This document shows positions 47,992-58,127 of a stretch of DNA of 64,000 nucleotides, piece after piece (position 1 is the first letter of the stretch; every line of letters begins with the position of its first letter). The notes below the pieces were generated by a model. It was not told the DNA's origin, did not search any database, and saw nothing but the letters and a program-made list of their open reading frames with translations. The position numbers and the translations under genes were made by a program. This DNA is from Amaranthus tricolor. Lineage: Eukaryota; Streptophyta; Magnoliopsida; Caryophyllales; Amaranthaceae. The DNA is taken from assembly GCF_026212465.1 (NCBI RefSeq), contig NC_080059.1, positions 10,591,311 to 10,655,310 of the forward strand, given 5' to 3'.

Positions 47992-50900
47992 ATGGCTGCA
48001 AACAAAGGAGAAGTTAAACTTGAAAATTTTGATGATAAAAATTTCAAATTTTGGAAAATGTAGATTGAAGATTATTTATACCAGAAAATACTCTATCAAC
48101 CTCTGAAAGAGACAAAGCCAGAGGGCATGCAAGAAGCAGAATGGAAGCCTTTTGATAGACAAGCTCTCGGAGTTATTCGATTGACGTTATCACGCAATGT
48201 GGCGTTTAACATTGCAAAGGAAACCACAACGGCAGGTCTCATGAAAGCTCTCTCTAATATGTATGAGAAGCCATCAGCCACCAATAAAGTTCATTTAATG
48301 AGGCGGTTATTTAGTTTGAGGATGTCGGAAGGTGGATCGGTAGCTCAACACCTTAATGAACTCAAATCTGTCACAACCCAATTGAGTTCTGTTGAAATCA
48401 AATTTGATGATGAAGTATTAGCGTTAATATATTTATCTTCCCTGCCAGATAGTAGGAATGGTACAATCACAGCTGTGAGTAGCTCATCGGGAAGTAACAA
48501 GTTGAAGTTTGACGACGTTCGTGATCTGGTTCTCAGTGAGGAGATTCGACGAAGAGAATCGAGTGAATCTTCATCCTCTTCAGTATTGCATACAGAGTCA
48601 AGAGGAAGAAATTTAATCAGAAGGAATGAACGCGGAAGATCAAACTATCGAGGACAATCCAGAGATAGGAGGTCAAAATCTAGGAATCCAAATAATTTCA
48701 AAAATTCAAAGGCTGTTGAGTGTTGAAATTATGAAAAGATTGGACACTATAAAAATCAGTGCAAGGGAGCACCAAAAGGCAAAGAAGTGAAGGCAGAGGC
48801 AAATGTCACTTCTACCGGAGAAGGTGATGATGCGTTGATATGCTCATTAGAGAGCACAAAAGAGTCTTGGTTATTAGACTCTGGAGCATCATTGCATGCT
48901 ACTTCAAATAAAAACTTTTTTGAGAGGTATGTCTATAGAAACCTTGGACAAGTATACCTTGGTGATGACTAACCATGTGATATCGTTGGTCAAGGTAATG
49001 TTAAGATTAAGTAGCTAAAGGATGTCAAACATGTTCCCGTCCTAAGGAAAAACTTGATCTCTGTTGGGTAGTTTGCTCGTGAAGGTTACACTATAATCTT
49101 TTAGAATGATGATTGGAAGATCTGAAAGGGAGCAATGACAGTAGCTCATGGTAAAAAGAATGGTGCTCTTTATTTGACAGTTAAAGCGTGTTATTCGATT
49201 GCAGTTGCAACAGAGAATGAAAACTCCAAGTTATGGCACCAAAGACTTGGTCACATGAGTGAGAAAGGAATGAAGATTATGCATTCATTAGGGAAACTTC
49301 TAGGTCTAAAATTTGTGAATTTAGACATGTGTGAAGAATGCATACTTGGAAAGCAGAAGAGGGTAAGCTTTCAGACATATAGAAGAACTCTAATGAAAGT
49401 AAAATTGGAGCTTGTTCATTCTGATGTTTGGGGACCAACAACTACCCAGTCAATTAGTGGAAAACAATACTTTGTGACTTTTATTGATTATCACTCTAGG
49501 AAAGTATGGGTTTACTTTCTAAATTAAAAGTCCGAAGTGTTAGAAGCTTTCAGGAGATGGAAAGCTAGGGTTGAAAATGAAACAAGTTTGAAGATCAAAG
49601 GCTCAGGTCTGACAATGGTGGAGAATACGAGGACACCAATTTCAAGAAGTTTTACTACGAGCATGGTATCAAGATAGAAAGAACTGTGCCAAGTACACCT
49701 CAGCATAATGGCATAGCTGAGCGGATGAACCGTGCATTGACAAAAAAGGCCAAAAGCATTCGTATACAGTCAGGTCTACCAAAACAATTTTAGGAAGAAG
49801 TAGTCAATACAATAGCTTACTTGATCAATGGAGGACCATCAACCCCATTAGAATACAAATTACCAGAGGAGGTATGGAGCGGCAAAGAGATCAAATTGTC
49901 GCACTTAAAGGTATTTGGTTGTGTAGCTTATGTGCACTTTAGTGATCAAGGCAGAAAGAAGCTTGATCCTAAATCAAAAGTTTTCACTTTCATTGGTTAT
50001 GGAAAAGATGAATTCGGATACCTCATTTGGGATGATGAAAGCAAAAAGATTATATGTGCAAGAGATGTAATTTTCACTAAGAGAGTCATGTACAAAGATA
50101 GACATAAAATTGAGAATTATAACACAAATCAAAAATAATCTACATTCATTGATGAAGATTATGTCCCAGACAATACGATTCAAGAGTACACTATTATAGG
50201 TACTCTGCAACAAGAAGAACAAATTGTACAGGGCAGTACATCGCAATCAAATTACATACAACAACCTTCTAGTCCAACTCCTTCACTAAGAAGTAAGAAG
50301 GAGTACTCGACCACATGTCTCTAATAAAAAATATATGAATTATTTGTTGTTAACTGATGAAGGAGAGCCATAAGATTATCATGAAGCATCCCATACCATA
50401 GATGCTAGCAAGTGGGAGCTTGCAATGAAAGATGAAATGCAACCCCTGATTTCAAACCATACATGGGAACTAACTGAGTTACCCATAGGTAAGAAGGCCC
50501 TTCATAACAAATGGATATATCGAGTAAAAAAGGAGCACGATGATTCCAAGAGTTATAAGGCTCGACTAGTTGTCAAAGGTTTTCAACAGAAAGAAGGAGT
50601 TGATTATAATGAAATATTCGCTCCCGTTATGAAACTCAATACCATTAGAACAGTGTTGAGTATTGTTGCAATTGAAGATCTTCATCTCGAGCAGTTAGAT
50701 GTGAAGACTGCATTTCTTCATGGAGATCTTGATGAAGAAATATACATGCACCAAAGTGGGAAAGAACAGATGGTATGCAAACTTAAGAAAAGTTTGTACG
50801 ACTAAAACAAGCCCCCAGATAGTGATGCAAAAAATTTGATAACTTCATGCGCAAGGAAGATTTTCAGAAGTGCAACGCTAACCACTGTTGCTACTTGAAG

Positions 50901-51906
50901 AGATATCAGTCTAGTTACATCATCCTATTACTTTATGTTGATGAGATGTTAATAGCAGGTTCTGATATGAGTGATATCATAAAGTTGAAGCATCAATTGT
51001 CAAAGGAATTTGACATGAAGGACTTAGGTCCAGCAAAGAAGATTTTAGGAATCCAAATCATAAGAGATAAGCAGAGAGGCACTTTGCAGTTATCTCAATC
51101 AGAGTACATCAAACATGTTCTTCAGAGATTTAATATGGGTGATGCTAAGCCTGTTAGTACACTGTTGACGAGTCATTTTCGTCTATCAAAGGAATAGTCC
51201 CCTCAGACAGATGAAGATAAAGAATATATGGCCAAGGTTCCTTATGCCTCAGCTATTAGAAGTTTGATGTATGAAATGGTTTTCACAAGACCAGATATTG
51301 GACATGCAGTGGGTGTTTTAAGCAGATATATGTCCAATCAAGGAAAATTCCATTGGGAAGCTGTTAAATGGATTTTGAGGTATCTACGAGGTACCATGGA
51401 TAAGTGTTTGTACTTTGGCAAAGGTAAATTGAAAGTACAAGATTACGTTGACGCCGACTTTGGTGGTGAAGTCGATAACAGAAAGTGCAACAACAAGTTA
51501 TATATTTATAGTTGGAAACACCGTAGTAAGTTGGATGTCCTAACTACAAAAGATTATTGCTTTGTCCACTACAGAAGTCGAGTATGTGGTAATGACTAAA
51601 GCTAGTAAAGAGATGATATGGCTTCAAGGTTTGTTAGATGAGCTGGGGTTCAAACAAGAGAATAATGTTTTATATATCGATAGTCAGAGTGCTATACATT
51701 TAGCAAAGAATTTAGTGTTTCACTGAAGAACAAAGCACATTGGTATTCGTTATCACTTTATCAGGTTTCTTTTAGAAGATAAAGTGTTAACTCTCAGAAA
51801 GATTCTTGGCAGTAAGGATCCAACAGAAATGTTAATGAATACAGTGACGATTGACAAATTGAAGTTGTGCTCAACATCAATTGGTCTTAAAATGATAGAA
51901 GACTAG
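47992..51906 (+). pseudogene. Copia gag-pol polyprotein, disrupted
   Basis: Gag starts at 47992 (MAANKGEVKLENFDD), has a stop at 48061, and continues with FNIAKETTTAGLMKALSNMY and LMRRLFSLRMSEGGSVAQHL. The zinc knuckle at about 48720 has a stop and has lost its second Cys. Protease DSGASLHAT is at about 48880, GAG-pre-integrase LWHQRLGHMSEKGM at about 49235, and integrase VHSDVWGP then SDNGGEY (after a frameshift near 49590) and GIAERMN. Reverse transcriptase has NKWIYRVKKE, QLDVKTAFLHGDL, then a frameshift near 50800. Its catalytic box reads YVDE where the family has YVDD. RNase H VDADFGG begins near 51445, with a later frameshift before LYIDSQSAIHLAKN. Multiple stops make it inactive. Confidence 0.93.
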
Positions 51907-51963
51907 TTGAGGTTCTACTCCTTGGTGTGAAGACAGATTAAAATCGGTCTTCAAGTGGGAGAT

Positions 51964-52340
51964 TGTTGGATGAAATTCACATTACCAATTTAATTATTGG
52001 TGAAAAGCAAAATATGCATTACCATTGAAAGTTAATGGTGAAACTAAATTTATACTTTGCTATTAAAAGGTAATGGTAAGTTTTTATAGGCTAATCTTAG
52101 ATGGTAAATATTCCCATAAATTGAGTTTTATTTTTCATTTCAAATGTATCCTAGAGTAAATATTGCTATTAAAAGAGTTCTTTGAGAGAATTATTATTTA
52201 GAGAGAAAAATTCTCAGGTGAAATTGGGATGTGTGGGTTGTGATTTATTATTGCAGTTTGGTATAAATAGTTATTTTTTTTATATTATTATTTCTCCCTC
52301 AAAGTTGATTCAATAGAAAATTTGCATTATTTTCTTAATA
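51964..52340 (+). repeat. 3' LTR of Copia element
   Basis: 377 bp matching the 5' LTR, beginning TGTTGGATGAAATTCACATT. Visible differences include a changed AAGAATCTTTAGAAAGAAAA segment (about 47717-47736 against ATATTGCTATTAAA here). Confidence 0.9.
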
Positions 52341-52530
52341 ACTTATAACCTTAAAGTAATTATTTACAATTTTAAAGTGTTTCTATGAGCGGAATACACT
52401 GCGTATGATGATCATGATGAGGATGATGATTACAATATTAAAGTAATAACTTTTTATAGTCTTAAATTGATTACTTATAACCTCAAAGTGATCATTTACA
52501 ATCTTAAAGTGATCAATTATATAAATATAC
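52341..52530 (+). repeat. Tandem TTAAAGTGATCA-type array (right part of split element)
   Basis: Roughly 20-25-bp units built on CTTAAAGTGATCAWTTA and TTATAACCTCAAAGTGATCA occur at least six times. A SINE-like piece (52379-52432) has inserted between units. The units resemble those at 53180-53520 and 61645-61800. Confidence 0.6.
52379..52432 (+). mobile_element. SINE-like 3' tail, third copy
   Basis: TTTCTATGAGCGGAATACAC and TGCGTATGATGATCATGATG match the end of the family at 16985-17112 and 18078-18190. Only the last 50 bp or so is present. Confidence 0.5.
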
Positions 52531-52628
52531 TAATTAAATAAATATATAATTATATAGTCTTAAACAGTATATAATACGTAGTTTAGTAAGGATTAAACAC
52601 ATGCGTCTAAGTTTAGAAAGAATCAACT

Positions 52629-52913
52629 TTAATAAAAAATGGAACAAGTTGGAGCTTTATTTATTTTGTACACCAATTTTCCTTCCGGTTGAGTTGAAGT
52701 AACGTGGTATACTTTTTTGCGATCAACAAATGCACACAAACCAATTGAATTATTTAAGTCAAAACCTTCATTTGCATTTATGTAATCTTTCTTCACCAAG
52801 TACGTTGCATGTGTAATCAAGTTTTTTTCAGTGCAAATTGCATAACTGCAATCTGCATTAAAGAGGAATCTCATCTTAATTACTTCATCTACAATGGAGT
52901 ATTGCATTACCAT
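52629..52913 (-). CDS. Unrecognised 94-aa open frame
   Basis: It encodes MVMQYSIVDEV followed by FLFNADCSYAICTEKNLITH, YINANEGFDLNNSIGLCAFV and DRKKVYHVTSTQPEGKLVYK. The composition is protein-like (mixed hydrophobic and charged residues, three cysteines) and unlike the low-complexity frames around it, but I recognise no domain. The frame stays open upstream of the ATG for a further ten or so codons into a GTGGCGGATTCAG repeat. It may be an exon or remnant of a gene broken by repeats. No transcription signals can be defended. Confidence 0.2.
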   Translation of the reverse strand: MVMQYSIVDEVIKMRFLFNADCSYAICTEKNLITHATYLVKKDYINANEGFDLNNSIGLCAFVDRKKVYHVTSTQPEGKLVYKINKAPTCSIFY

Positions 52914-53179
52914 TTTGTTGGTTTTGCGGAGATAGTTACTTGTAGTGGCGGATTCAGATATTATGTTAACTGGGTTAAAAAATTCATAGTCAAAAATGTA
53001 AAGATAATGTCGTGTAATAAAAAGTTATGCATATTTGATGTACGCATAGTTACAGTTTTATTGGGCTGGGCCATGTAGCTCAGTCGAACCCCATGAGGGT
53101 TTTCTTTACTTTTTTCCAAAATTTAGAAGAGACTGCATCATATTGAGGCAGTACGATTGGGCCAGCCTAAAACCCAAAT

Positions 53180-53520
53180 ATTAAAAAATTAATATTTAAT
53201 TTTAACCTAAAAGATATCAATTCTGACATTAAAATATCAATTACAACTTAAAGTAAACCTTAAATAGATCAATTAAAATAAAAATTTTAATTTTGACCTG
53301 AAAGTGATGAATTTATATTGGCATTATAGTGATCAATTTCTACTTACAAGTTTATAACCTTAAATAGATCAATTATTTTAAAGTCTTTGATTTCGCAGTT
53401 AAGATGATCAATTCAGAATTAAAAGGGATCAATTATATATAAAATGATTAATTAAATCAATGTTAACCTTAAAAATATTAATTATGACACTAAATTAATC
53501 AATTACTAATCGCGTATTGT
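53180..53520 (+). repeat. Degenerate tandem array, TTAAAGTGATCAATT type
   Basis: Units such as CCTTAAATAGATCAATTA, CCTGAAAGTGATGAATTT and TTAAAAGGGATCAATTA repeat irregularly every 20-40 bp for about 340 bp. They are similar to 52341-52530, though about 700 bp away. Confidence 0.55.
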
Positions 53521-55011
53521 AAAAAATTATAATTCAGCCAATTAGGCGATTGATTTTAATATGAACGGTCGTTCCAGACTTTTTTTTTTTTGGCCAAGGA
53601 AGCTTTTTGGATACATGGACTTCAAGCATGTTATTGTTTCCTTTCATCTTTAGTGCATCTTAACTTAAAACCATATTTTTATGCTTAAGACCATATTTTT
53701 TGAGTATCTTAACTTAGTGTTGACTTGCCTTTTATGCTTAGGACCATATTTTTAGAGTATCTTAACTAAGTAGTGAAAGTGACTTATAACTTATATAATC
53801 TCAAGATCATACACTATCTTTCATCTTTCACTCTTCTCTTTAGTTTTTAGATCTTCTTTATCTTCTTTTAAATTAACTTCAATCTTTTGATTCATTACAA
53901 ACCCATTTCATCATATACCTTAAAATTATATTCCACCTTTCTTGTAATCTTTTTACCATTAACAACATACCAGTTCAATTGGTAATTAAAATCTTATTGG
54001 TTATTAAAGTTTCGAGTTATCTACAAGGTTTTGTTTGGGTTCATTTATGCTTAATTTATTTATTCTAATAAAGATAAAGAATATACAATTCTAACATTAA
54101 AGCATGACATATGAGGCATTAAAGTAAAAGACATTGGTCTATAGACTATAATAAAATAGCTATGGCTCGGATCTGTGTAGGGTCCAAACCAAAGAGTCTA
54201 AAAAACTAGAAACTTGATTCAGATCGATTCATTAAGTCTGATGGGTTTATGGTTTAAATTCGGATTCAAAATATGTTTTTGGTTTTGCAAAATATAATTA
54301 GATATAAAATCAATAAGTCTTTGGGTTTATGGGTTTATGGTCTAAATCTGGATCCATAAAATTTGTCAAATCACTTTTTTATGCTGATGCCATAGTTGAA
54401 TTCATTAAGTCTTTTGATTTTCAAGGAACAAACAATACCTAATTCATCAAATCTTTCAACGATTTTTGGAAGTAAAACACATATATTTTTGTGAGCAACA
54501 TGCATTGAGTTGTATTTTTTATGTTCAATATAGGGTGCAAGGGTGGAATTTGGGTCTACAAAACTAGACCCCGTTATGAGACAAATCCTTTGGGTTCAAC
54601 AAAAAAGGACTCAGACCCTCAAATTAGGGTGGAATTCCGTTATGATACAAACTTATAGGGTTCTAAAAAAAAGGACTCAGACTCTCAAATTAGGGTGGAA
54701 TTCAGGTCTACAAACCAGTATCCATTCATAGCTTATAATTATAAATCATTAACAATAAGTTGCACTAACAAGCATGGTTAATAGAATCTTGATTCTGATC
54801 TGCGATTTTACGATTTATAAACAGGCGAGCGATCCAGATCTTAGATAGGATCTTATGAATGATAGGATCATACGATTCTACCAAGAAGAATATGAATTAT
54901 ATGATCATAATACGATTTTACGATTCTACAATTCAATCCTATAAAGATAATCTTAATCATTAAAAACTTCTTATATTTTACCTTTTAGTTATATATAATC
55001 ACAAATTCTTG

Positions 55012-55262
55012 TGAGACAGTCTCTTTGAGAGACCGTTTCTAATTGGGCAACCCCATTATATATTTTTCAAAAATTTGTAAATAGGCATTAAAAATGATGT
55101 AAGTAGACATTTAAGATATTGAAAGTAGGCATTAAGTATGTAGTAAGTAAGCATTAAGGATAATGTAAATAGACATTAAAAATACAGTAAGTAGATATTA
55201 ATCTTTAATGGGCTGGACTTGAAATACGTCTCACAAAGAGACGGTCTCTCAAGAGACCAGCT
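55012..55262. mobile_element. Small TIR element with a minisatellite core
   Basis: The left end GTCTCTTTGAGAGACCGTTTC and the inverse of the right end (GTCTCTTGAGAGACCGTCTC) match. Between them about six units of roughly 25-28 bp (GTAAGTAGGCATTAAGRATA-like) repeat in tandem from about 55078 to 55200. No coding sequence is present. Target duplications are unclear. Confidence 0.65.
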
Positions 55263-55426
55263 GATATATAATTATATGTTAAAAATACATTGTCATTACA
55301 ATTACTCCCTATGTTCCTTTTTGTTCACTTTAAATTTTGTCCACTTTATGAGAGAAAAATTTAAATTTTATTTTTAAAGTATATATTCAGACAAAATATA
55401 TTCATGTGAGATTTTGTTAGATTCGT

Positions 55427-56790
55427 TGTTGGACCTCTTGAGTTTTGATGATGACTACACTTTAGCAAATATGTGTTTAGAGATTTTGTGCAGGTCGATA
55501 TCCGATTAATTGTGATCGTTGATAGTACCTATGGCTTAGTTCATGGGAATATACATGTCAAAAGGTTTCAAGAGATGCTAGAAGAGTATATCACGTGGGA
55601 TGTAAAATAGAGACAGGAAGTCTACTGTTCCCAGGTTTGATGTTCTAGCAAGTTGGAATTTGGAGACAGCGCAGTGTTCCCAAACTGAAGTCAATTTGCG
55701 TTAGCTAATAAATTCTATCTTTTATTTTTTAGTTAATGTATTTAAATTAATTGGTTGCATTAGTTTATTAAAGTTAATTGGCAAAAAGAATTTCTAAAAT
55801 TCCTCACGTGTGGGTTTCAAGATTAATTCCTTATTTTTAGGAGATAAACTTGGATCTACTAAAAAGTAGGAACAACAGTTAGGTCTCAATTATTTTTGGA
55901 TTTTCTGAAATATAATAAAAATAATCTTTTCCTAAAAATAGTAAAAATAACCATTTTCTAAGAATTAGTCAAAAGATAACCGTTTTTAGAATTAGTCAAA
56001 AGATAACCGTTTTACCAAAACCGTTTTCTAAATATAGCATGAAGTTCCAGCCATTAATTTGGGGAACAGGAATTACTACTGAAGAAACTGCTACTTTAGG
56101 GAACAGCGGTTATTAAGGAACAGTGGTTATCAGGGTATAGCGGTTACTGATTGCCTTAACCGTTTGTTTGATTTATTCAAAGGCTGAAGTATTAACCGTT
56201 TTGTGATTCATTCAGCATCATTCATTGATCCATGACTAAGGATAATGGATTGGAATATTCCTTATTCTGAGGGATTTTAGCACTATAAATAGTGGACTCG
56301 GTTATTCTTCAAAACTCGCCTTAGTATGAGCCATTAAATCATACGTAATTTTGGGAGAATTTTTACAAGAAAATTTTGTTTTTAAAATGCCAATTAATTT
56401 ATAATATTTTCTTGTGCAACTCATTGATTTTATTTTTAGAGAATTTTTATCCTTTGTAAGGGTTTTTGAGAAAATTTGTAATTAGACTCGGGTGAGTCTA
56501 AGGGGGAAATTAGATAGCTTTTAATGAAGCTAGAGAAGAGATTAGCTTTGAGTAAAGCTAAGGAGAAAGCTTCTAGTGAAGCTAGTGGTGAGAATTAGCT
56601 TTTAGTGAAGCTAAGTTTGTTGCTTTGAGTAAAGCAATTAGAGAGTGAAGAGTTGGCCTAGTTGTTTCGCTTCGAGTGAAGTAAGGTGTTTATTGTAATT
56701 GTGACTAATTGCCTTAAACATAGTGAAGTTGTTAGAAATCCCAAGTGGTCGTGGTTTTTCCTTTTGTTTAGGCCCAAAAGGTTATATTGA
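55427..56790 (+). mobile_element. Solo-LTR-like insertion with AGCTT/AAGCT hairpin repeats
   Basis: It begins TGTTGGACCTCTTGAGTTTT, a common Copia LTR start, and has TATAAATAGTGG at about 56284 as a TATA box. The part GAAATCCCAAGTGGTCGTGG near 56735 resembles the R/U5 end of such LTRs. No internal coding region or primer site follows. The block 56515-56690 holds repeated TTAGCTTTTAGTGAAGCTA-like units. The right end is not sharply defined. Confidence 0.55.
56515..56690 (+). repeat. Short hairpin repeats AGCTT..AAGCT
   Basis: At least six imperfect units of about 18-30 bp, e.g. TAGCTTTTAATGAAGCTA, TAGCTTTGAGTAAAGCTA and GCTTCTAGTGAAGCTA. Each is a small inverted repeat, changing to TTGCTTTGAGTAAAGCAA and TCGCTTCGAGTGAAGTAA with pairing largely kept. 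Confidence 0.8.
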
Positions 56791-57458
56791 TGTAAAGAAT
56801 TTATTTTTAAATTTTATTTAAATTTAAAGTATATATTCAGACAAAATATATTCATGTGAGATTTTGTTAGATTCGTCTTGATGTAAAGAATTTTAATATA
56901 TAATTTTTACAATTTTTTATTATGCGTACTATAAGATATCGAGGTTCAAAATTTACATTGAAATACGTAAAAAAGTAAAATGGACAAACAAAAAGAAATG
57001 AAAAGTCAGTATGAAAATTCATGCATTTACTGATTCACAGTTAAAAAAAATATTAAAAGTATTTATTTGAATCAATTAAAAAAAAATCATATAAATCTTT
57101 GTTCATAGTTTAGAATTTTAAAAATAAACCAAAATAAAAAATTGATTGATAATCCTATGAACCTTTAATAACAAATGACCTTAAATAAGAATTTCTAAAT
57201 TCAATTTTTTTCCTATAATAAAACCAGGAGGTAAAAAATTTAATTATAGCTCTAAGAGCTCATGAAGTCACTAGTAGTCCTATTAGACCATTTCCAATGC
57301 AGGTCATCTTGACACCAAATGCCAACAACTGATCAAGCATTGCATGGTAAATAAAAAATCATTCAATGGTTATTTTCTCTTCTACGTAAATCAAGATAAA
57401 TATGATATTTACTATTTTTTCTAGATTCAACACATTTCTATTGCAGCGTTTGACCAAG

Positions 57459-57553
<95 letters not shown>
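57459..57553. repeat. (AT)n microsatellite
   Basis: About 95 bp of uninterrupted AT dinucleotides, immediately followed by ACTAGTAAATAAAAGAGGCG. Confidence 0.95.
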
Positions 57554-57556
<3 letters not shown>

Positions 57557-57559
57557 TAG

Positions 57560-57800
57560 TAAATAAAAGAGGCGACAGTTGGCGACGGAAAGCGGGTCGC
57601 TAAGCAGGCTGGTAGGCAGGCGACGACACAGCTACGACATGGTGGTCGCCCGGAGGCGACTAAATAGCTAGAAGATGGTGGTCGCTAGTTTGGCGACGAG
57701 ATTCGGGTCGCAAATTGGTCGCTAAGAAAAGGCGAGGAAATGGCGTCCATTTTGAGATTAGCGACGAAAGGAATAGCGACCACCTCATGTTTCGTTGCCA
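57560..57800. repeat. GGCGAC/GTCGC-rich patch, possible transposon subterminal region
   Basis: The words GGCGAC, GTCGCC, GGTCGCTA and TAGCGAC recur about fifteen times in 240 bp, in both orientations, in otherwise AT-rich DNA. Such arrays are common near CACTA transposon ends. No definite CACTA terminus or target duplication was located. Confidence 0.5.
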
Positions 57801-58020
57801 GCCCGTTGATTGGTAGTATTTAGGGAGGCATATATAATATGGTGTACCTAAGAAATGAAATGAAAAAGTGGGCAAATAATAAGACGAGTTCCACTTATTG
57901 ATGTATGTTGATGTGGTAATCTAGTAGGTAATGCACTTGTTTACTTTCATACCTTTTTTCATCATCCTTATTGAAATTGCACATCTTATTTAATGAAGTC
58001 TACATACATTCTCTTTCTAA

Positions 58021-58032
58021 TGATATATATAT
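58021..58032 (+). promoter_or_regulatory. TATA box of the DUF599 gene
   Basis: TGATATATATATGC lies about 95-105 bp before the ATG at 58128, in a plausible position for a leader of about 70 bp. Confidence 0.45.
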
Positions 58033-58127
58033 GCATTAAGTTTTATACAAATTTCCCCACTTAAACCCATTGGAATAATAAGTATAGCAAAAACATTATT
58101 GCAAACAATTAAAGTACAAATTAAAAG

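Larger units (their letters stand above)
47522..52340 (+). mobile_element. Full-length Copia LTR retrotransposon, decayed
   Basis: LTRs at 47522-47903 and 51964-52340 are flanked by the 5-bp target duplication ACTTA (47517-47521 and 52341-52345). The primer site TGGTATTAGAGC follows the 5' LTR, and a purine tract (AAGTGGGAGAT) precedes the 3' LTR. Domain order is gag, protease, integrase, reverse transcriptase, RNase H, the Copia order. The LTRs differ by scattered substitutions and small gaps, and the 3' LTR ends TAATA where the 5' LTR ends TAACA. The element is therefore old enough to have decayed but is structurally whole. Confidence 0.95.
55305..57003. mobile_element. Stowaway-like MITE interrupted by an LTR insertion
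   Basis: The left end is CTCCCTATGTTCCTTTTTGT after TA. The right part GTAAAATGGACAAACAAAAA is the inverse of GTTCACTTT..TTTGTCCACT near the left. The family matches 15234-15492. The continuity is broken between 55427 and about 56822. Confidence 0.6.
52530..58127. other. Gene-poor repeat region before the DUF599 gene
   Basis: Apart from the 94-aa frame at 52629-52913, I see no coding sequence. It contains tandem arrays (53180-53520 and 55012-55262), a direct repeat with AAGGACTCAGACYCTCAAAT at about 54600-54710 and GATTCTACGATCC-type DNA at 54780-54950. It also has the MITE/LTR nest (55305-57003), an AT microsatellite and a GGCGAC-rich patch (57560-57800). Confidence 0.55.

Noticed and set aside
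53040..53100. Possible tRNA around GGGCCATGTAGCTCAGTCGA
   Set aside because: The TAGCTCAGTCG stretch resembles a D-arm, but no acceptor pairing, anticodon arm or T-arm can be drawn.
54543..54731. 62-aa frame with a repeated KRTQTLKLGWNS segment
   Set aside because: It comes from a direct DNA repeat of about 70 bp in a gene-poor region. There is no start context, domain or splice context to support a gene.
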